Shown one piece after another: positions 1 through 11,700 of a stretch of 64,000 nt of DNA. Numbering within the stretch: the stretch's first letter is position 1; the number at the start of each line of letters is the position of its first letter. Both the position numbers and the translations under genes were made by a program. This stretch comes from Tetraselmis striata. Lineage: Eukaryota; Chlorophyta; Chlorodendrophyceae; Chlorodendrales; Chlorodendraceae. The notes below the pieces were generated by a model. That model did not search any database. It saw only the letters and a list, made by a program, of their open reading frames with translations, and was not told where the DNA came from. Location: NCBI GenBank assembly GCA_006384855.1, contig VCJN01000095.1, forward strand, positions 1 to 64,000, read 5' to 3'.

Positions 1-334
1 TGCGCAGGGTGAGTTTGCCCCTCATCGGAGACCGGTTCCCCTTGCACACTGCAATACACTGTACGGTATATTGCATGGCCCCGCTGCTGTTGTCATACTG
101 GGCCCAACGCGGCACGTCTTTGCATGCAGCAAAGGACATCGGCCAGAGCTGGCTACATCAGCTAGGTACCGTCGCAGTTCTGGAATGCCAAGAGGACAAT
201 GAGAGAGTTGCATACAGGGGATGATGGCGAACAATTCTACCTTGCTAATACTGTTACCTTATTGTGTCACCTTAATTCTACTTCGGTGTCTTTCACAATC
301 ATTTTGAGATGGCGTCCTTTTGCTGTCGACGCAG

Positions 335-1879
335 TCAATCGCAGCGATCGCGTTTGAAGACGCGACAGCGCTGTCGCACGTGCTCCTGAACTCGGTGAAG
401 GCTCACCCAGCGTACATTCTGAGCTCGCCCAGCTTCAACGAGGCTGATCCGGAGGACGCGGTGGAGGCTTTGGCAGAGGCGGCAGCGGTAGGGGAGCAGG
501 CTCCATCGCCCGCGTCGACCTCTGGCGCATTGACAATCACGACCAGTGGTGGTGTCTCGGGAGAAAACAACGCGACAGATACCAACGCCGTCGCGTCGCC
601 GCAGCAGTCACAGCACGAGGCTGCACAGGTGCGTCCTAATCACACATAATAGTACTGGAATCATCAGTCATCGTGTCAGGTCATGTTGTCATGTTGTCGT
701 CATGTTGTCATCATGTTGTCGGTATGTTTAGACAGCATTGCTGCGAGCTGGGCCGACAAGTTAGTTCGAAATTTACCTTCACATATATTATAGCCAGGTT
801 CCGCATCGGATCTCTGCTTATGTTTTGTTCGTGTTGTTTGTTGCGGATTTGGCAGGAGGGGGCGAAATTGTCGGCCGACGACGATGGCCAGGTGCTCGTA
901 AGCGACGTTTCGCGCTACTCGCCGAGTCCGAGGAACACGCCAACGGGCTTATCGATAGGGTGAGTGACGACCTGGAGACCCGCAGGATACAGAAGGTGCT
1001 GCGCGCCGGAAGCTACCATACTGGGTGATGTCGACATAGGTCGGGCGCGCGGTGACCGGCGGCGGCATGCGCCGCGAACTTCCATATTACGAAATCGAGG
1101 AGGTCAAACATCCGGTCGGATGGTGGCGATATTGAAGTCCGTCGAAGTCTGGGAGGACAACGGATTGCCGCAGTTTGCTCTCATCATCTGCGGCGCCGTC
1201 TTTGGCGTTATCATGGTAACCGCTGCAACCGCCGCCGCTGTGGTGCTAGGCAAGCGGCGATTCGATGCCGCTGTTGCAAGGCGGCCGCCAATGAGGGGGA
1301 GCCTGCCACACCAGTGTGCTTCCGTCCGGGAGCCAAAACATGCAGTAATGAGGTGTTCGGGAGCCCCGTCCATCCGGAGAGCCCCGACCTGAGCGGCTTC
1401 AATCCGTGGATGCACCACCACCAGCATGAGCGCGGAAACTTTTGGAGCTAAGCCGCTTCGGCAGCCCCGTCGTCAAAGTTCTGGCAGCGCGACGAGGGCG
1501 GCGATTCCGACAGCGAAGAGCGCGAGGAGTTCCTATCCCCCGCGAATGCTGGCAACGACGCATCGAGCGACGACGACGAGTTGCAGCAGCAGGTCGGCGA
1601 GCTCGACTCCAACGAGTCCCCGTTTGCTCTGCCAGCCGCAAGCTCGACTTATCCCGGCTTGAACCCTCACCGGACTCCGATAGCGACTGCCTGTCGCCTG
1701 CCATCGCTACCGCCATCGGGGATCACCCGTACCCGGATTCGCCCGCACCCTCAAGGAGCAGGCACAGGAGCGTTGTGCCGCGCCCGCTTATGCGGCCCTC
1801 TCGCCTGGCCGACCTTGACAGCATCAGCGTTGATCTCGATGCCCGCATTTCGTCACCGCGGGGCGAGAGCATGACATGA
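335..1879 (+). CDS. Partial, frame-disrupted gene for a predicted single-pass membrane protein
   Basis: I do not recognise this protein. An exon at 335-628 follows a good acceptor and ends at a CAG|GTGCGT donor. It joins in phase 0 to an exon at 856-959, whose donor is GG|GTGAGT. Further on, one frame encodes a clear membrane helix (about 1166-1260, core FALIICGAVFGVIMV followed by KRR), and a second frame then encodes a Cys/Pro/His-rich stretch. That second frame is interrupted by a TAA near 1451 and runs into an acidic segment rich in Asp, Glu and Ser. A third frame carries a Pro/Ser-rich tail ending at the stop at 1877-1879. The order (outer part, membrane helix, basic stop-transfer, acidic tail) suggests a type I membrane protein. 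Three frame changes and one stop mean either a pseudogene or base-call indels. The 5' end lies outside the window. Confidence 0.35.
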
Positions 1880-3105
1880 CAGGCGGGCTCTCTCCATGCC
1901 CACCGTGGTACATACCATCAGCAAGAGCGCTCAACCATAATAGTTAAGACGGTCAAACATCGACCGTGTGCTTCACTCCAATGCGAGTCCCGCGATGGTA
2001 TCATCAGGGGGCAGCGCTGTGGAGGCGACAGATCAGCAATGGCGAAAAGGCCTTTTCGAGATGCATTCCGGTGTACCCACAAATATATTATATATTAGAA
2101 AACACCAGTGGTTTCTGCATGCCAACGTTGTCTGCTAGTTGCAGCTCACTGAAGCGGCGGTACATACAGGAAGCTGCTCAAAACACTACATCGTGGCCCA
2201 AGATAAACAATCGGTCGCAATGGAATATGTAACAGTTATCCCCAGTATTACAGAGCATGGCAATGATCCGTGATGCCACAGCAAGGCGCATCGTCAGAAA
2301 TATCTTGCAAGCCATCCGGCATCATTGGTATGTACCTTAGTTGGATGACATGCATGCTTCTTGATCACACCCAGCGAATATAGTGAGATTGGAGATGAGT
2401 GTGCTGCTGCCCAAAGGATAACCTTAAACATGATAGACTGGCACGATTAAGCTGCCGCAAGTCTTGATTGAGCATGTGCTCTGACAAAGAATGATGCTAC
2501 AACTTGATGTGTCCCCTCGTTGCGGGTGCGAACATGTGATGTGGTTGCCACGTGAAGGGCCATAATAAACTCCTTTGCCCAGTACTAGTGTTCCAGCTTG
2601 GAGTACACAATGGGGCGTCACCTCTGAACATCACACTGGTTTGCTCAGCGCAATGCATATTAGCCGCTCGGGCGAAATAGCCCTTTATGACAACACTCTG
2701 TCTTGCTGCGGACGAGTTGTCATACCCCTCGCAAACTTCCCAGATGGTTGAGGCGGCATCGGCATGCCAGCTATCCGGGGAAGGCAGCCAGTACCTCCGC
2801 CGCTGGTAGCAGGCATCCACGAGACTGGGCGTCCTTCACGAGCGACCTCAGGTCTGCACGGCCGCACATGGGGGTGTTTCTTAGCTGTATGTCCAGCGAC
2901 ATCTCAATTGCTCTACCTTCAAAATGTAGAGGATCGAATTTTATTTATATTGGAAACCATCACACAATGCTCAATATCCACCGGCAAACCTATATGAAGT
3001 ATTAAAAATTACTCACAGCGTTGGACTCCTTATCATTTACGTATCAGGTAGTAGTGAAGGGCGATCTGTGGCAATTGTGTTGCCAAGGGGGCGCAGCGGA
3101 CTCGG
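1880..3105. other. Intergenic region without recognised gene
   Basis: Short open frames occur on both strands but none shows a domain, a compositional signature or a consistent splice pattern. AT-rich patches lie near 2085-2105 and 2930-3010. The right-hand part should hold the 3' untranslated region of the helicase gene that ends at 3106. Confidence 0.5.
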
Positions 3106-6100
3106 TCACTCGCCTGAGCTGTCAGACCGCAACAGGGTAGAGGCAGATGCGAGGATGTAGCATGCGTGGCGGGCCCTGGTGAGCGCCACATTCAGCCGCT
3201 GCCGGTCCTTCAGGAAGCCCACGCGGCCTGCGGAGTTGCAGCGGCCCATGGATACAATGCAGACGTCCGCCTCGCTGCCCTGCGCGCGTAGCGGCGGCGG
3301 TGGGACGGTTGTTGCTTTAGCTATGCCAACATAATGTCTACAGCTGCAGCATGCACAACACACATGTGCTGTCGTATCTTGCAATGCTTTGCCATCGGAA
3401 ATCAAAAAGCATTGCCAACGATGGCGAAGCTAAAAACATGCAGCAGGTGTATACTTGGAAGGAGTCAACTGTCGCAACGGCGCACAGGTGCTTCATGCCG
3501 CTGGCCTTTAGAGCTCGCCGCACTGCTGTAACCTGTGTGGCGGGACAGCGCCACGGCCGCAGAGGCCACCTGTTATGTCCACTGTCATTACATATAAAGT
3601 GCAAAAGATTGGCCGATGTTTCCGCAAATTTGGTAGGGGACATTCATGGGTGGCATGATGTGGTGGGTGACTTTTAGCTGCAGGTTCCATGGACTGGTAA
3701 AATCAGGGACACGCGAAATATTGACAGTAAAGAGACGAGACAAGCCGCGACGAGACGAGCGGGGTGAGGCAAGGCAAGATGGGATAAGACGAGATGCGGC
3801 GTAGTTTCTGCAGATCCGTGGTTTCAGAGCGTCAGTCGCAGCAACAATGTTGCCGAGTCCAGCTCAAAAACCTCATATCGATTGTCACGCGGTCGTGCTC
3901 CGAAACCAGTAAGGATTGTAATTCGTAGCACAATTTATAGGACGTTCCAGTACAATACGCCGAGCCCGGCAAAAACGTTCACAGTTGCCATGCTGCCACT
4001 ACAGGTAGACGAAGCACAGCATATACGGCTCCCTGTGCTTACCTGCGCCTTGTAAAAGCAAATTATCTGCACCTGTCGAGATACCGCCAAGCCCAGCCGG
4101 CTCGCGAGCATTGTGACAAGAGCTGCGGCCGTGGAGGCCTCCGCCCTGTTCGCGATGCTCGGTAGCGCCTGCTCGGAGCCCACGACGTCCAGCAGGCAGT
4201 ACCGGGCGGGCCAGGCGCTGGATGCAGGTATGCGGCTGAAGGCGGTGATGCGGTCGGCGTTGGCGGGCGCGGTCCGGAGGGCACCGTCGTAAAAGGTGGC
4301 GCTTGGAAAGGCTGCGATATCGGGATGCATGCGATACTGCGTGTCCAGCAGCGCCACAGGCGCGCCGCAGCTCATCAAGCGCGCCATGGCGGAGCGGCTG
4401 CGCTGTAGCTTTGCCGCCTCGAGCGACAGCAGAGTGGCCGGCAGCTGCGCGGGGTCACCAACTAGGATGGCACGCCTGCGAAGATATCATGACATTGATC
4501 AATCCATAATAGCAGTATATATTAAGGATTGAATTAGAATACCTTTTCAGAGGTTACCTAGGACTTGCCAATGCCAAAAATAAATGCCGCGGTGGAAAGT
4601 CATAATCGCAGTCTCGATATCACCTAACTAATAAATTATGAGACTCTGGCGGCTGATCATATTATAGATCAATACCACACCGCTACATGCGGGATCGCAC
4701 CGCGGGTGCGCCGTGAAGGCCAGTACAAGATCGCCCTCTAGCGCCTGCGCCGCCTCGTCCACCAACAGGATGTCCACGGGCGCAGCACGGCGCAGCAACC
4801 CGCCACCGGCACTACCCAGCGTGCAAAACACTGCGGGTGCGCTAGACAGAAGCGCCTCCGCCCATTTCGCCACACGCTCCGGCGGACCTTTCGCCAATGC
4901 ATCCCGTAGGACTGAGCCGGCGCGGGCCGCGAGCTGGCCCGCCTTGCCGAGGCGTTCCTGCGTCTCGAGCCGGCGTCGCTCGCAAGGCCAGGGAGCTGTT
5001 AAGACAGCGTCCCACCATGTCCGAGCGGCGCAAAGCTCGGCCGCAGCGGCGGCAAGCGCGGATGCCACCCCGGACGAGTCGGTCTCCCTCGGCGAGGCGG
5101 CATTTAGCGCGCCGATGCAGCACGACGCGGCGGCCAGCGCAGCGTCCACGTCGGCGCATACTGCGGCGCAGCTCTCGGTGTGCGACACCCGTACCAGCCG
5201 CGCACAGTCTTCGTCGGTGCAAAACCGCACCTCGACAACTCCCGCCATCTCGCTCAGGCGGCTGCCGAGCTCCAGCGCGCGGCTAGCCAGCCGCTCCGCC
5301 TTGCCGTACACGAAAGTGTCAGCCACAAGGTTCGCCAATCCCGGTCGCAGTAGCGGATCGTCGTTGCGCGCCGTCCCGACGTCTTGCGTCGCAGCCGACT
5401 CGCCGGTTGTGGCTGACAGCGCCTCCTCCACGCCAAGCAACGCGAAACCATCGCGATGCTCCGGGGCAGCCTCGGCGCACGCAGCTAGAACGACCGCGAC
5501 GGCCTTATTCGACGGCGCTGCGATAAGTAACCTCGGCGGCTTGTGTCCCCTCACAGCCCCGGGCGGCGACAGCAGCGCTGCAACCGACGCTGACAGCCAG
5601 TGCGTTTTCCCGCAGCCTGGTGGCCCCTGTACAAGCTCCACGCTGCCTTCCGGCGCGTCAATGCATCGACGTAAAGCGCCAGCCTGCGCGGGGTTGAGCG
5701 GTCGCGCGTAATTCGTATCGCCGACCGAACCGTTTGGACCGGCGGCGTGGTCGGATTCGCTCTCTACGGCATCCGAGTCGGAATCGCTCTCCGAGCCGCT
5801 GCTGCTGTCGAATTTCTGATGCCGTGCCGCCTGACCGCCCAGGAGGCGATACATGAATGGCGTTGTCGGTCGCTCGTATGCTGTCGCGCTCTGCCGTTGC
5901 TGCACGATGACTGACGCCAGTGCAGTGGCCGCCCAGCGGGAGCCTTTGCTCAGCTTCTGCAATGATGAATGTAACGAGGGTTGCTTAGCCATTGGACACA
6001 GGTGACACGGCGACGGGGCGGCTTCGGCCGATGTCCCGGGGCGAACTTTACTTTACTTTTACGGCGACGCGTGTGTACTCGAACATCCATTTTTCGCGTA

Positions 6101-7966
6101 ATGTAATATACACCAAAGGAGACATCGATCCTTAGTACTGATGCCTGATGGGGGCAGTATCGTGCGGACCTGCACTCGTCAGTGTCGCCATTCGCGACAG
6201 GCTGCTCCGAAACCATCACCGAGACTGTTTAATATACAGATGAGCCAGCCCGGCACTATCGTTATTGGGCGCTGGCTCCGGCGCTGCTATTGGGCGCTAG
6301 CTCGGGCGCTGCTATGTGCTCAGAAACAATGTATGCTCCATAAAGGTACACATTGTGCAAATGTTGTGTTGCTAAGAGTACGTCAGGTATATCTATGATG
6401 AAAAATACTACTCAATCAATCCGCAGCAGATATACATTGCCACAAATAAAATGTCACGGGGCTGTAGGCTTTGTGCAGAGCGCGGGGTAGGGCAGCGCAC
6501 CTGCGGGTCAAGGAGCCTGTACGGAACCACCACGGACAGCCACACAGCATCGGCATCCACACTGCGGTTCATGACAGACCCCAGCACAGGTGGGCTGCCC
6601 GGCTGCGCGCGTGGCGCCGCGCCACCGGCCCATGTTGACAGCCCGTCCGCGCCGCGCCGCCGCTTGGGCGCGCCTCCCAGCGGAGCGCTGCCTACCGCGC
6701 TCTGCATGGCCTGTAGGGAGAGGACCCACCCCGGGAGCGAGACCTCGCGCACTCGCTTCTCCCGCAGCGGCGTCGTCAGCCGGAAGCGCACCACGCTCAG
6801 CTCGGGCAGCTCAAACGCAGACACCTCCTCCACCTGCATAAGCACAGGGGAAGATGACGCGGACAGTATGCGTGAGGGTGCGGATGCGGCAATGAGGGGG
6901 ACACTGTGGTAGCCGGGCATGCCTCCAGCTGCAACTGCAGCTCTGGCTGTCTCCGTCCCACTGAGGCCCCATCCTCCTCATCGACGTCGTCATTGGCGTG
7001 CCCCCCTCGCCCGGATGGACCCCGACCTGCAGCAAGGGGCGCAGTGAGAGGCATCCCGGGCGGTCCGGGTTGGGGAGCAGCAGGATGATGGCCTTTGTTG
7101 TTGCCCCGACATGAGGGGAAGCATTTGACCCGGGGGAGGGGGGGCAGGTGGCGCACCCGTCATGGCCTGGTGGAGTGCTGCCCGAGTCTCCTCCACCGCT
7201 AACTCGTCAATAGCGGCATAATACGCCTCCGCGCTCGTGTACGTGGCCTGCAGCCCGCCCAGCGGTGGCAAGCCCAGCGACTGCCGCGACGCCATCGCCG
7301 CCGTGTGCGCCGGCCACTGGAGCACCTGCCACGCCCGCGCAGGTCACCCCTCGGCTTGGCAAGAAATCACGCATCTGCAAAAAGCCGCTCTCGACGCGTG
7401 CAGACCGTAAGTGCGGTTGCAACCATTCGCACTGACTGAGCGTGTGCTGGTCAAGCAGGGCAACGAGGCGGGCTTGAATTTATAGCGAGTGGAGATGGCG
7501 CCAAGGGCGGGGTACGCCGCACCGTGCGCAGGAACACCGCGATGCCGCCCGCGTACGTGCGCCCCCTCCGCCGCTTCTTCTTCCCTGAGTGCTTCCTGCC
7601 CACGCCGCCCACATGGCCGCCCGGCTTATGCCCCCCGCTGCGGGCGGCCAGCTGCGTAGGGGTGAGCAGCTGGGGCCGTGGCCGAGCGTGCCCCGGAGCG
7701 TGCGACAGTACGCGTGACGCCTCCCGCTCCGACGCCCTCCGCTCCTCCTCCTCACCCTCCTCATCCTCCTCCCACGATACTTCCCAGTCACCATCGACCT
7801 CGTCACCCAATCCTTCCGCCCCGCTCCCTGCCTCTCGGTGCGTGCGTGTGGGTAGCCCGCCGAGCGCGACGCTGCATGGGAAGCGCGCCGCCACCGCCGC
7901 CGACGACTCCCGCCGGAGCTCCTCCCACCCGAAGTCGATTCCCTCCGCCCCAAAGTCCGCCTCCAT
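3106..7966 (-). CDS. SF1B helicase, Sen1/Upf1/IGHMBP2 type
   Basis: This is a nucleic-acid-dependent ATPase and 5'-3' helicase of the group acting in RNA decay, transcription termination or R-loop removal. Exons are read right to left. An N-terminal exon at about 7450-7966 has a Glu-rich block and a KKKRRRGR basic signal. An exon at about 7157-7325 carries the family's TYTSAEAYYAAIDELAVEE block. Exons at 6501-6833, 4701-5956, 4043-4475, 3455-3532 and 3106-3279 follow, and all junctions from 6501 onward agree in phase. The core shows LNPAQAGAL (Q motif), GPPGCGKT (Walker A), APSNKA (Ia), DEAAQ (II), VGDPAQLPAT (III), DTQYRMHPDIAAFPS (IV region), TVDSFQGSEADV (V) and NVALTRAR (VI), so the enzyme should be active. 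The two 5' exons have an unresolved phase step, so the N-terminus is uncertain. The protein would be about 1,000 residues. The family is certain; the exact orthologue is not. Confidence 0.88.
6019..6064 (+). repeat. 46-bp dispersed repeat, copy 1 (inside a helicase intron)
   Basis: These 46 bases are identical to 35607-35652. The unit starts cggcttcggccgatgtcccg and ends in a run of ACTTT repeats. The two copies lie 29.6 kb apart in the same orientation. At this copy the sequence left of TTCG does not complete the long hairpin that is seen at the second copy. Confidence 0.9.
6264..6313 (+). repeat. Two-copy 25-bp tandem repeat
   Basis: The unit attgggcgctggctccggcg plus ctgct is repeated once with two mismatches at a 25-bp period. 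It lies in the helicase intron between the exons at 5956 and 6501. Confidence 0.75.
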
Positions 7967-8722
7967 TGCAGCCTGCGCTGCCGGAGGTCGCAAGCTTGCT
8001 GGGGCCAGCTGGAGGTTGGATGGTGGTTTGTGTGCCCCAGGAAGCGCACTCACCTCGTCATCGGTCGGCTGTAGCTGTCATCAGCATCTGGCGTCATCTG
8101 CAGCAGCACGCGCGACGACTAGTCGCTACAGAAGGCGGCGCACGGCGCGGTACAGGGTAGCAGTTTTGTCGACGATCCATCATCGAGAGTCGACGCGTCG
8201 ACGACGGCCTACGGGTACTGCCGTACTAACAGTAGCGACGAAGACCACGTTGTACTACAACTAGCCGCTACGAAGACTATTAGAGTCGCTACTACTAATC
8301 CTTGCATGTGCGGCATCAGCGCATGTGCGGACGGGCGATATTAAACGTGAGCCAGCTGCAAAAGGCGATCAGGAAATCACCCATCAGGAAATGTAGGAAA
8401 CGTCCTACAGCAATTACGAGGCGGAAACAGCACCAGAAGAGGGTGCGGAATGATGGGCGATATCCTACCAGTAATCATTATCTGCTATGAGAGATTTTCC
8501 TTATACCGATAACAGTACCGACAACATATGTGCTGTAGGAAGTAGTTTCATATATTATGTACAGCGACTGCAAGCTTTCTGTAGGCCGAAGAAACCAATT
8601 ACTCGCCAGGCATTCCTGGCATTCATTTTCAACACGCATGGCCTGACAAAATCGGAATAGAAATCAGGAACAGATCGCCGAGGCTGGACGTCTTTCGCGG
8701 GAGGTGTGCCCGGTGCGAGCCG
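7967..8722. other. Divergent intergenic region between helicase and membrane-protein genes
   Basis: No convincing gene. On the minus strand, about 8060-8097 could be an earlier helicase exon: a short frame starting MTPDADDSYSRPMT that runs into a GAG|GTGAGT donor. Its phase does not fit the next known exon. The segment 8165-8290 is rich in GTCGAC/GACG words. The first exon of the plus-strand gene begins at 8723. Confidence 0.4.
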
Positions 8723-11700
8723 ATGGTGCGGCACCGATACGTGCCGCCGGTGCGGCGTGCGCCTGGCTCGATCCTAGTCGAGGGGATCAGGAGGCGGGCG
8801 GCCCTGCTGCTGGCCCAGGCAGTCGGAAAGGTGAGCGGCGGCCGGGTGGGTTTGTGCGGAGCTCTCGGAGGTGTCTTGATATAGCGACTGAAATAGCCCG
8901 GTGGCGAGCGAGCGCGGCGGTCGACGCGCCGAGTGCCGGCCCGTGCTGGGACTTCAGTATGGGACGGGGTGGGGGTGGTGCAGGTGAGGGTGCTTCGGCT
9001 AGGCGACAGCTGCCTGGTCAGGTGGCTTCCGTAAAGCAACGCGTACCATTCATTGTCGGTGTTGGTTGTGGGCGTGGTGGTGTGGCGGCCCCAAACAAAG
9101 CACCCCCCCCCCCCCTTCCCGCCTTCCCCCCTTTCATCTCATTCCCCTTTTCTGCCAGCCCTCTCTGCACTCTGCAGCCATAGACAGCAGCGATTCGGCG
9201 TCTAAATCATGCGAAGCAGGCGTATGCCCTAAGAACAGGCTGCTGGCTGCATGGCTATCCGCCAGGCAGGGTGGGGGCGGGGTAGGGGGGGGGGGGGGGA
9301 GGCGCATGCAAGCCTCCCAAAGTGGCAATCCTTACTTGGACACAAGCAGCGAGTCCGCAACTATCTGTGGACCTGATGCGCGGCTGCTGTTTGTCAGGAG
9401 CCGGCGGCAGGGGGCGCTGAGCCACCGCGTCCCACCCCTCCGCCCCCCAGTACGTGCCTCCTTCTCCCCGCCTGGAAAACACCACTGTCTAGGCTGTCTA
9501 CGTCTACGGTATACATTCTGTATGTGTGCATATCTTATCAACCCGAGAATCTGCGCTGAAAGAGACTGGGTACATATTCGACCAGGCGGTACAGAACTCA
9601 GGGTGAGCGCGCCAGCGACTGCATGAGGCATAATTGAACGAAACCGTGTGATGCATGCCGGTGCTTGTGCTGCTCGCATTGGTGCGGTGTCGTCTTACTA
9701 TCTGGGCATTCTGGGGCTGCATGCATACAGCAGAGGGAGCCTTGTGCCCCATACGTACCTGTGAGCATGATGGCATATATGCAGCTCACCGCCCTCCGTG
9801 ACCCTCCGCCCAGCCGGCTGCCCGGCCGCCCACCCTGGGCCGCGACCGCACTCATCTATGCGGTGTAACCCCCAAGCATGCAATGCTTCACTGAACCCGA
9901 GTCCGGTGCCTGTGTTCCCTGAGCAGGCCGCCCCAGCCCCGGCGCGCTCGTGGTGGAGAAGCTGTGGGAGCACGAGGGGCACATCTTCCTGGCGCTGCTC
10001 GGAGTGGGGCTGGCGGCCGTCCTCGCCGACGTGTTCATGTCGCGGCGCGAGAAGGATTTGGTCAGGTGAGGCGGCAAAGTGAGCGCGGAAATGCAAGTGG
10101 GGGGGGGAGCTGGCGGCTTCGGGCGAGTGACATTCCGCAGCGCACCAGCGTCACAGTCACCACCACCGCCATCCCCACCATGAACACCGCCATGCTCATC
10201 ATCATCGCCACCATCCCCATCACCAGCACCAACACTGTCACCATCATCATCGCCATCAGCAGCATCACCAATCTTCACCGCCATCCCCATCTCCATCATC
10301 AGCACCAACATTGTCACCATCGCCACCATCATCAGCAGCACCACACTCACCATCATCACCATCATCACAATCATCCCCACGAACACCGCTTCCATCAGCA
10401 TCCGCATCACAATCACCACCACACCCATCATCAACCTCACCACCACCACCATCACCATCAGCACAACCATCATCAGCACAATCCGCACCACCATCATCGT
10501 CGCCATGAAGCACCATGTCCATTCCCATCACCACCGGTCCACCATCCCCATCATTATCACAATCATTACCACCAGCATTATACCTATCATCAGCATCAAC
10601 ACCATCCCCATCACCGCCACCAACGCCATCGCCATCACCGCCACCAACACCGCCATTCCCAGCCCCGTCACCATCACCATCACCGTCACTGTGACCCTCA
10701 CCGTCATCATCAGCATCATCATTGTCACCATCGCCATCATCATCATCATCACCATCTTTACCACTATGGCCATTGTCACCATTACCACCACTGTGACCGT
10801 CATCAACATCACCATCATCATTCCTATCCCCATCCCCTTCCCCATCTCCATTCCCATCATCAACACCGCCGTCGCCATGCAGCACCACGATTATCACCAT
10901 ACCATGATTTCCATGCTGCCCAAAACTGTCACATACTCCTGCTTTACCCTCATAGGCGCGGACGGAAAAGACATACGCATATACTGGTCCACAAACCTAA
11001 CTCCACCCACAGATGACGGGGACTGTATGAACATTGCAATCAAATAATGAGAAATACCCTGATGATGACACGTGTAAATTTAGAAGCAACTCATACACTG
11101 TTCCACAAGCTCCGTGCAGTTCACCCCAGCATCAGCCTGTGATGTGCATCGTTCTGGCAAGTGTTGCTCCTGCTAGCCCCCACCTTGCTCCGGGCAAACC
11201 CGCCTCCCCTGCCCCGCGCTGGGTAGCCCTGGGCCTGACAAAGCCATGGCTGCAGGCGGTACTACGAGCTCCATCACAGCCATCTAGTCCGGAGCTCCGC
11301 ACAGGCCTCCCTGACCCACGCGCAGGTGACCTTCGCCGTGGCGTTGCGCGATCTCCCTTCCTCCCAACTCTTATGCGGCGCCGCCCCCGTCAAGCACCTG
11401 ACCTCCCTGTCCCGCGCGCTGTCCACGGCCGCCAGGCGTCGCACACCTACTGGGAAGACCTGCGGCAGCGGTCGAGCCGGCTGCACGCGGAGCGGGAGGC
11501 GGGGCGGCAAGAGGCTGCGGCGGCGGAGGAGCGCCAGCGGCGGCGGCTGCAACAGGCGTGCCCCCATCGATGCCGCCACCTCAGCCCGCACGCTACCCGT
11601 ACCCCCGACCCCTCTACCCCGTACCCCGACCCTTTACCCCCCGTTGCTCTTCTATCCACGCACAATGGGGGCTTCCCGCCCACATCCAGGTTCACGGTCG

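Noticed and set aside
960-992. 33-base intron between the strong donor at 960 and the acceptor at 992 in the first gene
   Set aside because: It restores a plausible frame but is far shorter than any other intron in the window.
4713-5711. 332-codon plus-strand frame opposite the helicase
   Set aside because: It is the GC-rich antisense shadow of the helicase motor exon; it has no domain and low-complexity Ser/Arg/Ala composition.
7451-8264. Overlapping Ser/Pro-rich plus-strand frames at 7524-8264
   Set aside because: They are antisense to the acidic and basic N-terminal helicase exon, which fits the family layout better.
9964-11016. 350-codon His-rich frame and antisense Met/Asp-rich frames
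   Set aside because: They are translations of the CACCAT microsatellite, which lies in an intron with matching splice phases.
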